From assembly GCA_003988855.1 (NCBI GenBank), contig QYAI01000128.1, positions 16,314 to 80,313 of the forward strand: a DNA stretch of 64,000 bases. Direction: 5' to 3'. The DNA comes from Arachnopeziza araneosa (Eukaryota > Ascomycota > Leotiomycetes > Helotiales > Arachnopezizaceae). The translations under genes were made by a program, and so were the position numbers. This document shows, piece by piece, positions 23,365 through 36,618 of the stretch. Positions within the stretch are counted from its first letter, which is position 1; each line of letters starts with the position of its first letter. The notes beneath the pieces were generated by a model. That model ran no database searches and had not been told where the DNA came from. It was given only the letters and a program-made list of their open reading frames with translations.

Positions 23365-24853
23365 TTAGTCCTTGCTGGTATTTAGTCTCTTTCGCTGTGA
23401 TTGCTTGGCCTTAGCCTGCTTATCCTTCGGGGGAGTAACGATGAGGCGGAGGAGGGGCTTTTTCTTAGGCGGGGCCTCGACTTCCAATTCGGTTTCATCG
23501 TCATCAGCCTCGTAGTCCGTGGACTTTCGCTTCTTTATGGGTTGCTCCTCGTTTCCTTTGTGTGAGACACCGTCCCGGATCATCAAATGAATGTCAGCTA
23601 ACCTAGTTGACATATTTGCCACAGCCAAAAGAGTTCGATTAGCACTTCCTTTTCGGTCCTTCAAGAGTCTGCCAAGGGGTGAATGATCTGGAAGCTTTCC
23701 ACCTCCTCTGGTGAATAAACTAGTACGGGCCAAGGGTGATCCTGCCAACTGTGTCTTGTTGGCAAAGTAGTCATTAAGGTCCTTTGTAATTTCCGCCCAA
23801 GGAAGTTTAGTCCTTTTCACGCCAGCTAAGACGTAAGGTGTAATCAACTTCTTGAGCTGTTTGTGTTCGGCCTCGGTCCATGGTAGCCGGGGACCGTTGA
23901 CCGGACCACGAGTTCTGTAAATAATTTGATGGCGGGCCTTGTTCAAATGAGCAATATCCGCTTTACTATCCCAATTGAAAGTTTTCCAGTGGGGATACTC
24001 ACGACAATCCTTGGAGGCCTTGCCGTCAATATCTTCTCTTAGTAGAATGAATTTGGAAGGGTCAGGATGGCCAAGAACGGCATCTTCTAAATCACTTCCC
24101 TCGAGGAACCTCCAGTTTCCTAGCATATCATTAGTGTGTGAATGGGGAAAGGCCATATGAGATCTGACCTGTTGGTGCTGGCCGGCGACTCTTCGTACCG
24201 ATGACTTCAGCTCGTTCAGTGAAGACTACCTCTTGTCCTGCGTCTTCTTCTTCTGTCGTACTCTTCTTTTTTTTGGTAGCTTCGGACTTTAGGAATCCGT
24301 TGATTTTGACTCGTAAGTCTTTAGGCTTTAAATGCGGGTATTGAAGAGCTAGGTGAACAATGTCCCACCATTGTGGAACTGGATCTCCATGGAGAGCTCT
24401 GTTCTTGATCTGGGTTTCCAAACTTAAGGTTTCTTGTGATCCAGTCACCGCAGCTGGATATCGGGCCATGTAGTCGCTAATACCAGGCACGGAATTGAAA
24501 GGAGCACCGGCCTTGCGAAGATATAGGAGAGCACAGAGCGTCGCGACTGCAGTAGGATCCTTGACATTCAGACCAGCAATAACAGATTCGGAAGCTCCAT
24601 GAACGATTGGACCACCAGATTTGCGAACAAGTGGCAAATTCTCGCCCCAAGGCATGTGCATGCCGAAACAAGTCGTGCAAAACAATCCAACAGTATGTTG
24701 ATCAGATTTCTCACAGTTTGCATCAATCCCCGGGTAGATCTTTGACGGTCTTGACTTCTTGGAAGGGGTGTCGGGATCATTCTTGGAAGGTGTAGCATGC
24801 TTTGGCTTATCGATAGAGAGTGGCTGGCTGGAGCCAGAATTCTGAGAAGCCAT
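23365..24853 (-). CDS. SANT/Myb-like orphan family protein, copy 1
   Basis: Exons 24853-24169 and 24119-23365 (intron 49 bp, with ctaat branch site and gctag acceptor) give 479 aa. I recognise no named family, but two paralogues lie in this window. Shared blocks in order are a cysteine motif (GLFCTTCFGMHMPWGENLP, with an earlier Cys), a helical middle, GNWRFLEGSDLEDAVLG, REYPHWKTFNWDSKADIAHL, and a tryptophan-anchored helical segment (LPWTEAEHKQLKKLI ... LPWAEITKDLNDYF) resembling Myb/SANT or trihelix domains. A basic, nuclear-signal-like tail (KKRKS; PPKKKP) ends it. A nuclear DNA- or chromatin-binding role is inferred. The ATG at 24853 is the first in frame; an untranslated upstream exon is possible. 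Confidence 0.75.
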
Positions 24854-27382
24854 CTCCAATAATTTATCGGTTGATGGCTGGTTCTTGAATATTACTGCGG
24901 AAGTAATCGTTAGCAAATCAATGATACATTTAGTTTCGTGGAGCGCAATAAAGCATCAAGAAAGAGACAACTTGCTGGGCCGGGAAACAAAATTTCATGG
25001 AAGTTGTAGGGAGGCCACGATATCCGCGAACTGTGTTTCTTGGGGTGGAAATAAATGGAGAGGGTAGAAATTGCAGGTGACACAAGAAATAGTGATGAGG
25101 AATACTGATTGTTGAGGTCAGGCCATGATAGAAACAGGCATTTGTTGCTGAAGAGCAGATGAAGGTGAGGGGTTGAAGGGTTGGAGCGACTTATAGTTTG
25201 AGTGATGAAAGTGATGGAATAGGAGGAGGAAATTGATAAAGAGCATACCAACTTGATACTAAATTATCAATATGGCTTGCGAAGCTGAAATAAACCCACA
25301 GCGTGTGTGGCAACTTGTGGAGTTGATGAGGTTACGAAACGGTGTAGTGGTCGCAGAGAGAGCGAAAGCTTGTGAGAGATCAGTCTGCTGGCAGGTGTCA
25401 AAATCCTTGCAATATGGATCTGAGAGATGATTACAATAGTAGTAAGAAAGTTACAAGACGAGTTGTATGTGAGAGTAGTGGTGAGTTTGGTAGGTGCAAG
25501 AGTGTGAATAAATGATTGTAAGTGTGATAGAAGTCATGGATGGTTTTAAAGTGTTCATGTGAGTGTAGTGGAGGTTGTGTGTGTAGAAAGATGTGTACAG
25601 AGAGTGTGATGCGACGAAAGAGGTAAGCTATTCCAGACGGAGGCAACTCGAGTGACAGCTAGCTTTCATCGAATATGAATTCTCGGAGAGGAGAACAAAA
25701 GAGATACCCAAAGCAGTGGTATGAAGAATGGGGAGGCAAGGGAAAAGATGAAGTACCTGTTCGTCTTTTTTTTGGTGATTGTAGTTCGAGTTGGAGAGCT
25801 GAAAGTGATCTTCAACCTGGCTAAGAGAGGCTTATTGCACCACCCACTCCAATTTTCATCTACGCGTAAGCTCACTGAGGGGAAAAGGAGGTATCTAGAA
25901 ATGGTTCTGATCTTTTGAGTCGGGAGCTGCTAATACCTGTGGTTAGACAGTCAAGTGTTGGTCTGAGTGAGGTCTAGAGAGGCGGAGAGTATTGGCCTTC
26001 AATTCACACACCTTCGAAAAGAAAAGTCGTCAGTCGCTCTTGACAAGAAGAGACGGCTCGAGAGTAGGTTTGATCTACCTGTTTTAGTGTTTGTTTCAGT
26101 TGTTGCTGTTAGAGAGGTGCAGAGCAGTGGCAGATAGATCCAGAGAGGTGAGATGTTTCCAGAAGTTTCATAGACGTACCTTCTAAAGCGTCGCCGTTTA
26201 GAAACAATTCAAAAGCCGAAGTGGAACTAATTGTGTCCTTTTTGGTGAGTTTGCGAGGTTGCTTGAGTTTGGTTGCGAAAAGACAGAGCCATGGTGAGCT
26301 CTGAAAAGGCTTAGAGGGGTTGGGTGCATGGGCCACTTTGAGTGATCAACTTTCACCTTTGAAGGTGACGTCGTCAAAAAGTATTTGAAGAGAACTAGAG
26401 TAGATATGATATCTGTGCAGGGTCTTATTTGTGTTTTGAATTATCAGTAAGCAAGAGTTACCTCTGCAAGGGTCAAGAGATGTGCAGTGCATATGCCTCC
26501 CAATCTTCAATACACACACTTTCAAAGAATTCGTCCTAGTAGGACTTATAGCTGCTCTTAATTTGCTACTATTGATAAGACTAATAAGTTTTTAGTGTAG
26601 GTACCCTATGAACTTTCAACACTTGCAGCTTACAAATGCTTCCTATATATAACAAAGAGCACTCTTTGAGTCTTATTGAAGTTGTTGGTGAGCATCAATG
26701 TAAGGTTCTCTCTGCCTGTTACGAGCTACGTAAGTTATTCAGTCTACAGTAATGTTCAAGAAGGGTGCCCGGTCAAAGTTCTCGAGAAGCTTTTATCCAA
26801 TATTGTCAATGTATGGAGTGACAAATTTCTCTCGAATTAATTTTAATTCTTAACACTTGCTTGTTCGAGATAAGCGTCAGATTACAAACAGATGAAGTTT
26901 CATTCCACGTATTGGAGAGTAGATTCTCTCAAAACTTCCGAGAGATGCTTGCAGGAAACTCGTATGCTAAGTCAGAAATTTGAAGAGCTGTTGGTCGTGA
27001 TAACTTCATGACAATAACAAACTTCAATTCACTCTTCGCTTCATGTTGTTTTCGAATCGAATTTTAGGCATTACAAACACTAGCAATAGCTTAAATCGGG
27101 AAATTTGTAAAAACATCATAAGGTCCATTGTGACTGGAAGACCAAGAAGCTGAAGGATGACTCCCCCCGCTCAACAGGTCGGTTACGAAGCGAAATCAAA
27201 AAGGGGCCAAAAGCGGCGTGATGTACACCAAAAAGCGGCAACACGGTACAACTCATACAAACGCAAACCTCATACAAAAACTAGAGTGGTCAAGCAGGAA
27301 AACTACGCCAGATAGGTATCAGAAACAAATAGATGTGGCATTGGTACATAATTTTACATATCCATCCAAAACAGTATTCTCT
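24854..27382. other. 2.5-kb intergenic region, no gene seen
   Basis: Lies between the start of SANT/Myb-like copy 1 and the stop of UGGT. It contains gt-rich and ag-rich low-complexity stretches (about 25430-25620). The short frames have no protein family character. It likely carries the promoter and a long leader of copy 1. Confidence 0.5.
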
Positions 27383-30300
27383 TTATAGCTCGTCCTTTTT
27401 GCTGACCGTGCTCGTCTGGGGCTCCTCTAGCGTTCTGCTTTTCGTATTCTTTTCTGCATTCAGCCCCTTGCGCTTCCTATCTACAGCCGCAATCTCATCA
27501 TCATACACTGTCCACTCTGGTACTTGCCTTCTAGCTCTATCTAGTTTTGGCTCCTTTGTTAGCGGATTATTGCACAGATCGATGGTTTTCGCGTCATGCA
27601 GCGCCTCATCACTACACCATGTCTCGCACCAAAGCCACTCTTGTGGCAAGCTGTGAATCGGTAGAATGCTCTGCATATGGTTGGGTAGGTCCTGATCAAG
27701 ATTGGAGAGGGAATTAGGATCAGCCGAGAGAGTGTGGTATTGTTGACGGAGACGGTCACCAGCAGCGATTTGGCGGAATTGCTGAAGATCAACGACGTAG
27801 AGTGCGGAGATGTGATAAGGGAGACCACGGAGGAACTTTTCCCAGTAGCCTTGCTTCCAGAAGCGGAAACCTTCCATTTCCGTTCTGCTGTCGCACATCG
27901 GCGTGAAACCATACGGTGCTCCTTTGAGATCGTGGTTGACGAGCTCAATCATATCTGTCCTAACAATTTGATCGGCGTCGACGAAGATCACTTTATCAAG
28001 AGAGAGAGGGAAGAGAACGTCAAGGAAAAGGATCTTGTAGCCCCAAATTTCTCGCTGCTTCTCGGTTTGTGCTCGAAGCCAGTGCGGCCATTTGTAAGTT
28101 ACCATTTCATACTTGAATCCGTATTCAGCGGCAAGATAAGGGATAAAGTCTTTGAATGATGGCGAAAGAAACTGTTCGATAAACCAGAATTTGACAGTAT
28201 GTTTGGTGTGTTTCATGACGGAAACCATCATGATGTTTAGCATACGCTCGTAGAGATGACCACTTGCGACCGAGAAAATGTTGATCTCAGCGTGCTCTAA
28301 ATTTCTCTCTACGGCGGGTTTGGGTTTACCACCAAGGAATCCTTGAGCAAAATTCATGCCGCGAGAGACGAAGTCTAATTTCGATTGCGTCTTATCTTCC
28401 GTGTCGAGAACATCCTCCATCTCCATGCCTTCTTTGCGCGATAAACGTGGATATAGAGTTGTCCCCTTGAAACTCATTAACATAACATCAGTGCTCTCAT
28501 CACCAGGAACTGGGCTCCAGCCCCTTGACCCAAGGCTGTCGATGTTGAAGATCTCAGAGCTTCTTCCTTCTTGTAGTCTTATTTTGTAAAAGCCTGGATT
28601 GGCCTTGAATTGAAAGTAGCCAAGATTAGCCATGATAATAGTATCCCCAGCATGTGGATCTCTCGCCGTCCCAAGAACGAGTTGTGCTCCACGGGGAGCA
28701 GCGCTCCCAGGAATCTCACGCGAGTGTCCTTCTATGAGAATGTGTTCTAACTCGTAAATGGCCTCGACATCGGTTTTTGTAGAGCTCAGTTTGATATTAT
28801 CTAGATCATGAACTGATACTTTAGGGGCAACAAGCCAAGCCGGAGGAATATCCAGGCCAACTGTCAGTAAAGCTTCCTGGGGAACGCCGCTGAAAGTTGC
28901 GCCAAGCGGGATGACTGCTCCATGCTCATCGAAAGTTGGCGCGGAATCCAGGACATACCTATAGAATCGCTTGACTGGAAGCTCTGTAAGGCGCTCCTTC
29001 GGGTTGAGGAAAATTTTCATATACACACCATCAAGTTCGGAAAGAACTTTTAACAGCGGGATCCAACGTTGACCTTGAGTACTGGCGGGATCAACTAAAG
29101 CGAGAAACTGTATACTGGCGGTGGTGCGATCGCCAACTTCGATGACGGTGTGACTCGATTGCCAGATATCTGGTTCGGTCATTCTTAGTGTTGAAGCTTC
29201 TTCAAAAATCCCGCCAGGTGTATCAGATAACTGTGAAATGGCTACGATGGAAGACACCTTTGCACCCTCTAGAGGATCTCGAATTTTGTCCGTAAGATTA
29301 AGAGCATCCATCGCCGAATATGCAGGAACGATACGTTTACTACGTTCATAGGACAGCAACGTGGCCATATCGTCAGTATCAAAATCCGTGGTCTTTGGAA
29401 TTGGGCCTATGAGTCGTCCATTCAATAAAATAGCATTTTGACCCGGAAGGAGAGAGAGTGACTTCACGAGAGGTGTCGATGTTTGCCAGAATTCACCTGA
29501 CGCACTTGAAAGTGCTTCATTCTCGGGAGATTTCTCTGCTGTCAAAACTGCTGTCAAATCGTTGACACTTAGAGCTTGATATGAATTATCTCGAACAAGA
29601 GAAAATAAATCTCTACTGATACCAGACTCTTCGATGGCTGAAGCAGGGTTGTGGATAATCGTCAATTCAATTGATGGATTCGTGTCTCGTAAAGCAATGG
29701 CAGTTGCAAGCAAACTCGAGCCAGCTTCCGTCTCGAGATCTGCAAGCAGTATCAACGTGGCCCAGTCAACTTTCAGGGCCGAGGAATCAGCAGTGATGCG
29801 AGGTAGTGTAGCTAATACACTCTGGTACTCGGTAGCAAACTTCTTGATATCGAATAGCTTTATGGTCTTCTCGTCTTCTGGGACAATAAGGGAGTTCCGA
29901 CGTGGGGCAGCATCGTTTAAGAAATGGGATGGTAGCCATGAATCTTCATCAAATGTGCCCATAAAAATAGCTTGCTGTAGCGTCTGAAGGTCGGTAGTGA
30001 CGCGTGAGCTCATAGCTTGAAGCCAATTCTCATCGCGGGGAATGGCCACTCCATCAATGAAAATAGTCGGTATTTCGCCGTCTGCCGCTAATCGGCGAGT
30101 CCATTTTTGTGATGCCCTTACTTGTTCTTGGTAATCGTCCGCCTGGAGTATTTCATCAATAGGACGAGCAATCTTGTCCGTTTTCACGTTTCTCCCAGCT
30201 ATGGCACTCTCAACACTTGATTTGCTAGGGGATGAGATCTTCTTTGATTTTAGTGAAGTCTCAAGATAGGTAAGCGCAGCCTGAAGCCCATAAGTATCAA

Positions 30301-31938
30301 GCAAATAGTAAAGAACTCTTGCTTGTTGTAGCGAATTTTCGGATTTAGTAATCGGCACAAGACCAATTCTTAGTGAGAGCTTCCGTTTAACAAAACTTAA
30401 GAGTGTCTCGGTGACGAGCAGCACATCTTCAGGGTCTGCAAAGTCTATAGAAAGGATAAGATTGAAAGCATCTCTGCGGGTGGTTGGAAGCTGGCCAGGA
30501 TATGTTCTCTGAAGTATCTACTCATAGTTAAGAGCTGCACTAAGAAAGAACGCGGAAAAACTTACAGATCCAAGATTGGTGGGCCAATCCATGTAGCGCT
30601 TGTCTTTCTCAATGTCATTCATCCAAATAATGACTCTGCCACCTTCAATTTCGTCCCTCCAATCCCATCTCTGTCCTTCAGTACCAATTCTTGCCTTAGA
30701 TATCTCATTATTACCCAGTAGTGCAATCGCCTCTGGTGCAGTTAGCCCAAGATCACGAACACCGTTGATAAGTGCTCGTTCTTTGCGTAGTAAATCGACT
30801 AAATCTAAGGCTTCGATCTGGCGTTCAATCAGTTGAAGTCCGTTCATCCAGAGTACGTTATAACCAGCCGGAACAAGCTCAGCACGGTTAGATTCATGCT
30901 CAGAAATGAATTCCGTCGTAGCATTATGGGACGCAATTGCACTTGAATATTTGGGAAAATCCTGTGATAGCTTTACTAGAGTCTCGAATGGATTTTTGTT
31001 CTGCATGATGAAGCTGGAAGCTTTAACGGCAAGAGAAAAGACTTCAGATGAGGAAAGAGGCTTCAAGTCCGCGAGTTCTTCGTCTTCAAATTTGACTTCT
31101 TTCTCAGGCACAGCACTTGGTTTGCTCTCTTCATCTTCGCGGTCATCAATCACGATGTAATCCGTTCTTTTGAGCGCTAGTTCTACACCGTAGCCGGGAA
31201 CGGTCACAGGATTTGATTTCTCTAGAGAGAGCTTCCTATGCCGGACACGATATGAGGTCTTTCCTTCACGAGCTGTCTTGATGAGGGTCTTGTGAAACTT
31301 GCCAAAACTGGTTGAGGTGATATCCGCGTAGAGTATTGATGCAGGTGCGGTAGGTTTTCCCAAAATCCTATCAAATTGTAGTTCCTGGATCTGAGAATCC
31401 GCGTTAACCTCTGCGTAAGATTCTTCAAGAATTGGCGAGCAGTATTGCTTGCCACTAAACAAAACCCAGGCAGGACATGAAGAATCTTCTTCAGCCGTCA
31501 AAGATGGCTCAACGGCAGTATGATAGTACTGATAATGGGCTTCAATTCTAGGGGCAGCCGACCGCATGGACAATGCAAGTTTGTAAGTCGACAAACTCTC
31601 TGCGTTCATGTGGCCATCTTCTTTAAGTACTTGTACAAATTTCTCATATAGCTCTTGGTCACTAGACGTTTTCGAAAAGTAACCATCGGCAATTTTGTCC
31701 AGTAGTGGAAAGTAGGAGGTAGCATTCTCATCTGCTGCAGTTTCTCTACCAGATGTTAGAAATGCACAAGTAAGCAAGTAGTGCAAGCATACAACAACTC
31801 AAGCAGGTATGGGGCGGAATTGAAGGATGCTTTCAACGCCACATTTATCGATGGACCCGCAGAAACACAAATTGAGTGCAAATATGTAGTTGCCAACAGA
31901 GCCCCAGTGAGGCCCCATGGCAGACCGAAAGCCCCCAT
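27383..31938 (-). CDS. gpt1: UDP-glucose:glycoprotein glucosyltransferase (ER folding sensor)
   Basis: UGGT re-glucosylates misfolded N-glycoproteins so that they rebind calnexin. Exons 31938-31793, 31745-30566 and 30517-27383 (introns 47 and 48 bp) give 1486 aa, the usual size. The N-terminus is a signal peptide (MGAFGLPWGLTGALLATTYL), so I chose 31938 although the frame is open further upstream. The long middle holds thioredoxin-like and beta-sandwich regions. The C-terminal ~300 residues are the GT24 catalytic domain (INIFSVASGHLYERM; EIWGYKILFLDVLFP; the DxD in FVDADQIVRTD; SNLDQDLPNHMQ). The protein ends in KDEL, an ER retrieval signal. It is divergent from COP1, with 513 bp between the two starts. 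Confidence 0.96.
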
Positions 31939-32451
31939 TGTTGTAGTTGAGAATTGGTCGAGCCGTGGAATACCAATATACTTCTGAGGATCGCAAGTCC
32001 AGAAATATAGTTCAGAAATAGAATGCAGATATCCGCCTGCGGAAAGACTTGTTGACACTTTTAACTGAAGAAAATAAATGTCAACACATTACTTTGTCTT
32101 CTAACAGTCTGCAACGATATTTAGAGGCAGGGCTGAAATATCACTTGCAAGTGAAGTACTGGACACGTTCGCCAATCCGCTGGGCTAGGGGAGCTTTGAA
32201 GCTCCTGACGCAAGGGTCTATTGTTGTCGCCCTAAAAGTCAGGCATCCACAATATCGGCCACAATGGAAATCGCAACGTTGCAGCTTCTACACATTCAAT
32301 CCAAGCAACTGCTGCCTACCACCTTTATTCGCAGTTTTTCCGGACTTTTGTTCTGGAGGTAGGCATTGTAAAAGATCTACCAGATCTACCACTTTCCGCA
32401 ACTCTTCATGCACGAAGAATAGGCTTCCCCGTTCCTCCAGAGTCGGTCAAC
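31939..32451. promoter_or_regulatory. Shared divergent promoter of UGGT and COP1
   Basis: 513 bp separate the start codons of two secretory-pathway genes that point away from each other. I see no clear TATA or unfolded-protein-response element. The sequence also reads openly upstream of the COP1 start, but without similarity to either protein. Confidence 0.4.
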
Positions 32452-35400
32452 ATGGCGTCCTCTTCTTCCTCCCCAAATATGCTCACAAAGGTAAGAGATG
32501 GAGAGAATATTTGCCAATACTATTATATTATACTAATAAGACTTACAGTTTGAGTCCAAATCGTCGAGAGCTAAGGGAATTGCTTTCCACCCCAAAAGGT
32601 TCACCCCGCAGCCCTATGGCGCATACTCGACTAATACATATCAGACCTTGGATACTTGTTTCTCTTCACTCTTCAACAATCCAGTTATGGGACTATCGTA
32701 TGGGCACTCTGATTGATAGATTTGAGGAGCATGATGGTCCAGTTAGAGGAGTTGACTTCCACAAGACCCAACCCCTCTTCGTTTCTGGAGGTGATGATTA
32801 TAAGATCAAGGTCTGGTCATATCAAACTCGCAGATGTCTATTTACCTTGAATGGTCATTTGGACTATGTGCGGACAGTATTTTTTCATCACGAGCTTCCT
32901 TGGATCATCTCGAGCTCGGATGATCAGACTATTAGGATTTGGAATTGGCAAAACAGGTCTTTGAGTAAGGCAGCTTGTAATTGTGACTTAAGTGCAAAGC
33001 TGACATTCATATATAGTCTGCACAATGACAGGCCATAATCATTATACAATGTGCGCACAATTCCACCCAAAAGACGATTTAGTAGTTTCTGCGTCTCTTG
33101 ACCAGTCTGTCCGTGTCTGGGATATCTCTGGCCTGCGCAAGAAGCATTCAGCGCCTACATCAATGACTTTCGAAGATCAAATGTCGCGAAGCAATCAAAA
33201 TCAAGCCGATATGTTTGGAAATACAGATGCGGTGGTGAAATTTGTTCTGGAGGGTCACGATAGAGGTGTTAATTGGGTTGCGTTCCATCCGACACTTCCG
33301 CTTATTGTTTCCGCTGGCGATGACAGGTTAGTGAAGTTATGGAGGATGAGCGAAACTAAGGCTTGGGAAGTTGATACCTGCCGAGGTCATTTCCAAAATG
33401 CGTCTGGCTGTCTTTTTCACCCTCACCAGGATCTTATCCTGTCAGTAGGAGAGGACAAGACCATTCGAGTGTGGGACTTGAATAAGCGAACCTCAGTCCA
33501 GTCATTCAAGCGAGAGAATGATAGATTCTGGGTTATCGCTGCTCATCCAGAAATCAACTTGTTTGCCGCAGGACACGACAATGGTGTTATGGTCTTCAAG
33601 CTAGAACGGGAGAGGCCAGCCTCTGCTTTCTACCAGAACAATCTGTTCTTTATCACGAAAGAGAAGCATGTTCGATCTTACGATTTTCAGAAGAATGTCG
33701 AGAGTCCGACACTTTTGACTCTAAAAAAGCTTGGTAGCCCTTGGGTTCCACCTCGCTCACTCTCTTATAACCCTGCCGAGAGAGCTATCCTGGTGACTTC
33801 TCCTGCAGATGGTGGGTCTTATGAACTTATCAACCTTCCTCGGGATGGTTCTGGTGGGGATGCGACAGACACCAAACGTGGGCAGGGAAATTCGGCCGTA
33901 TTTGTAGCACGCAACCGATTTGCCGTGTTCAGTGCTGGGAGCCAGCAAATCGACATCAAGGATCTCTCCAACTCCACTACCAAAACTATCAAGCCTCCTA
34001 CTGGAACTACCGATATCTATTTTGGTGGAACTGGCAATCTTTTGCTTATTACCCCAACTGCCGTTCACTTGTACGATATCCAACAGAAGAAATCTATTGC
34101 AGAATTAACTGTGGCTGGCGTGAAATACGTTGTCTGGTCAAACGATGGATTATATGCAGCGCTCTTGAGCAAGCACAACGTCACAATCGTCACGAAAACG
34201 CTAGAGCAAGTTAGCACTCTTCATGAAACTATCAGAATCAAAAGTGCGACTTGGGATGATGCTGGCGTCCTTCTTTACTCGACCTTGAATCATATCAAAT
34301 ATACCTTGCTCAACGGTGATAATGGCATTGTTCGAACTCTCGATCAGACTGTCTACCTTGTACGTGTCAAAGCACGAACCGTATACTGCCTTGACCGAAG
34401 TGCGAAGCCTAAGATTTTGAGTATTGACCCAACGGAATATCGCTTCAAATTAGCACTCGTCAAGCGGAACTATGAGGAAATGCTCCAGATCATTAAAAAC
34501 TCAAGTCTTGTTGGTCAAAGCATCATTTCTTACCTACAGAAGAAGGGTTATCCAGAAATTGCGCTCCAATTCGTTCAAGATCCCCAGACAAGATTCGAAC
34601 TCGCTATTGAATGTGGGAATTTGGACGTTGCAGTTGAGATGGCAAAACAATTAGACAGACCAAAACTTTGGTCAAGATTAACCACTGAGGCTCTTGCCCA
34701 CGGAAACCACACTATTGTCGAAATGACCTACCAGAAGTTGAGACAGTTTGATAAGTTGTCATTTCTTTATCTAGTCACTGGCGATGAGACAAAGCTTTCA
34801 CGTATGGCCAAAATTGCGGAACATCGCGGTGATTTTACTGCTCGGTTCCAGAATGCGTTGTATCTTGGCGATGTGAACGATCGGATAACTATGTTCAAGG
34901 AAATTGATCTCTGTAAGTCAACTACTGATGTCCACTGAGAAGACTGCTAATAACCTAGATCCCCTCGCATATATGACCGCTAAAGCACATGATTTGACTG
35001 AAGAATGCGAATCTATCCTCGAAGCTACTGGCCTCACTGAAGAGCAAATAACACTTCCCGACTTGGGCTCACCTCTTGCCCCTCCTAAACCCATCGTTTC
35101 TACATTCAAGACCAACTGGCCAACAAAAGCCACATCACAATCCTTTTTTGAAAAAGCGTTGCTCGGACAAGTTGAAGGCTTATCGTTAGAAGATGAGCCA
35201 TCAGCAGCATCTAATGGTTTTGGCTTTGATGAAGCTGGAGACGAAGACGTCGCAAAGCGTAATGGTAATCTTATCGATGCAGAAGAAGACGAAGATGCTG
35301 CTGGCTGGGACATGGGTGATGACATTGTCCCAGAAGTTGAGAGTGACTTTGTCAATGTGGAAAGTGCAGAAGCAGGAGCTGGAAGCAGCGAAGCAGATCT

Positions 35401-36376
35401 ATGGGCTCGTAACTCACCCATCGCTGCAGATCATGTTGCTGGTGGCTCCTTCGAGACTGCTATGCAACTGCTGAACAGACAACTCGGTGCTGTCAATTTT
35501 GCTCCGCTAAAGCCACGCTTTTTGGAGATCTACTCGGCCACTAAAACCTACCTCCCTGCCTCTGCTGGCCTGCCACCGCTTATCAACTATGTCCGCCGTA
35601 CCGTTGATGAAACAGATCCTCGAAAAGTGCTTCCTATCGTCCCTCGGGATATTGAGTCCCTCGCCACCAACGACCTGCAAAAAGGTTATACTGCCATGCG
35701 AACAAACAAGCTCCAAGATGGTGCTGTCATTTTCCAGGGCATCCTTCATGCTCTGCTTGTTAACGCCGTCTCCACTGCTTCTGAAGTTGAAGAGGCGAAA
35801 AAACTTATCATCTCTGCATGTGAATATAGTATTGCGATGAACATTGAATTGACACGGCGGAAGCTAGGGACCGACGAAGCTGTCGCTAAGTCGCCTGAGA
35901 AACTCAAGCGCAGCCTTGAACTGGCAGCTTATTTTACCATCCCAAAGCTTGAGGTGCCTCATCGACAAATTGCGCTCACAAGTGCGATGAAATTGGCATA
36001 TCAAAACAAGAACTTAAACTCAGCTTTGAGCTTTGCGAACAGAATGTTAGCAAACGGCGGGGCAGCTAAAATGCTTGAAAATGTGAGTTATTTCATACCC
36101 AAGTTGTTCACCAGACTACTGACCTTGTCCTAGGCCAAGAAGATCAAGGCTCAATGCGAACGCAACCCTAACGATGCTCATGAGATTGAATTTGATCAGT
36201 TTGCCGAGTTTGATATCTGCGCCGCCTCTCTTACCCCAATCTACTCCGGCTCATCATTCGAAGTCTGCGCATTTGATGGAAGCAAATATCAAGCCAAATA
36301 TAAAGGTACTGTTTGTACCGTTTGCGGCGTTTGCGAGGTTGGAAAGAACGGGAGTGGGCTGAAGTTAGTTGCATGA
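32452..36376 (+). CDS. COP1: Coatomer (COPI) subunit alpha
   Basis: Alpha-COP is part of the outer COPI coat for Golgi-to-ER retrieval and binds dilysine cargo signals through its WD40 domain. Six exons, 32452-32490, 32549-32598, 32645-32964, 33017-34912, 34959-36082 and 36134-36376 (introns 58, 46, 52, 46 and 51 bp), give 1223 aa, the family norm. WD40 repeats fill the first ~330 residues (GIAFHPKRPWILVSLHSSTI, HDGPVRGVDFH, HNHYTMCAQFHPK, HDRGVNWVAFHPT). A second beta-propeller and an alpha-solenoid follow. The C-terminal domain (about 830 on) binds epsilon-COP and ends with the cysteine motif VCTVCGVCEVG. The tiny first two exons were placed by the conserved MLTKFESKSSRAKG start. Confidence 0.97.
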
Positions 36377-36618
36377 ATGCTTTAAAACTGGAGTTTGGTA
36401 AAAGTAGATGCGGCGGTCTGCTACTCTCGTAGTTGCATGTAGGGAGTCTAGTATCGAAATGAATGATGTATGGCTATAAGTAGACTTGAGAAGGAAACGC
36501 GAAATACGAATCATGTCATGCAGCCATTCTTCTGTACGCCCAGGCGCCTCCTAGAATACATTTGTGCTTGATTCCGACACCTTTTAATGATATGCAAGAG
36601 GGCAAGGTCATGTAACGC

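Noticed and set aside
27734..28159. 141-codon plus-strand frame inside UGGT
   Set aside because: Antisense shadow of the conserved glucosyltransferase domain.
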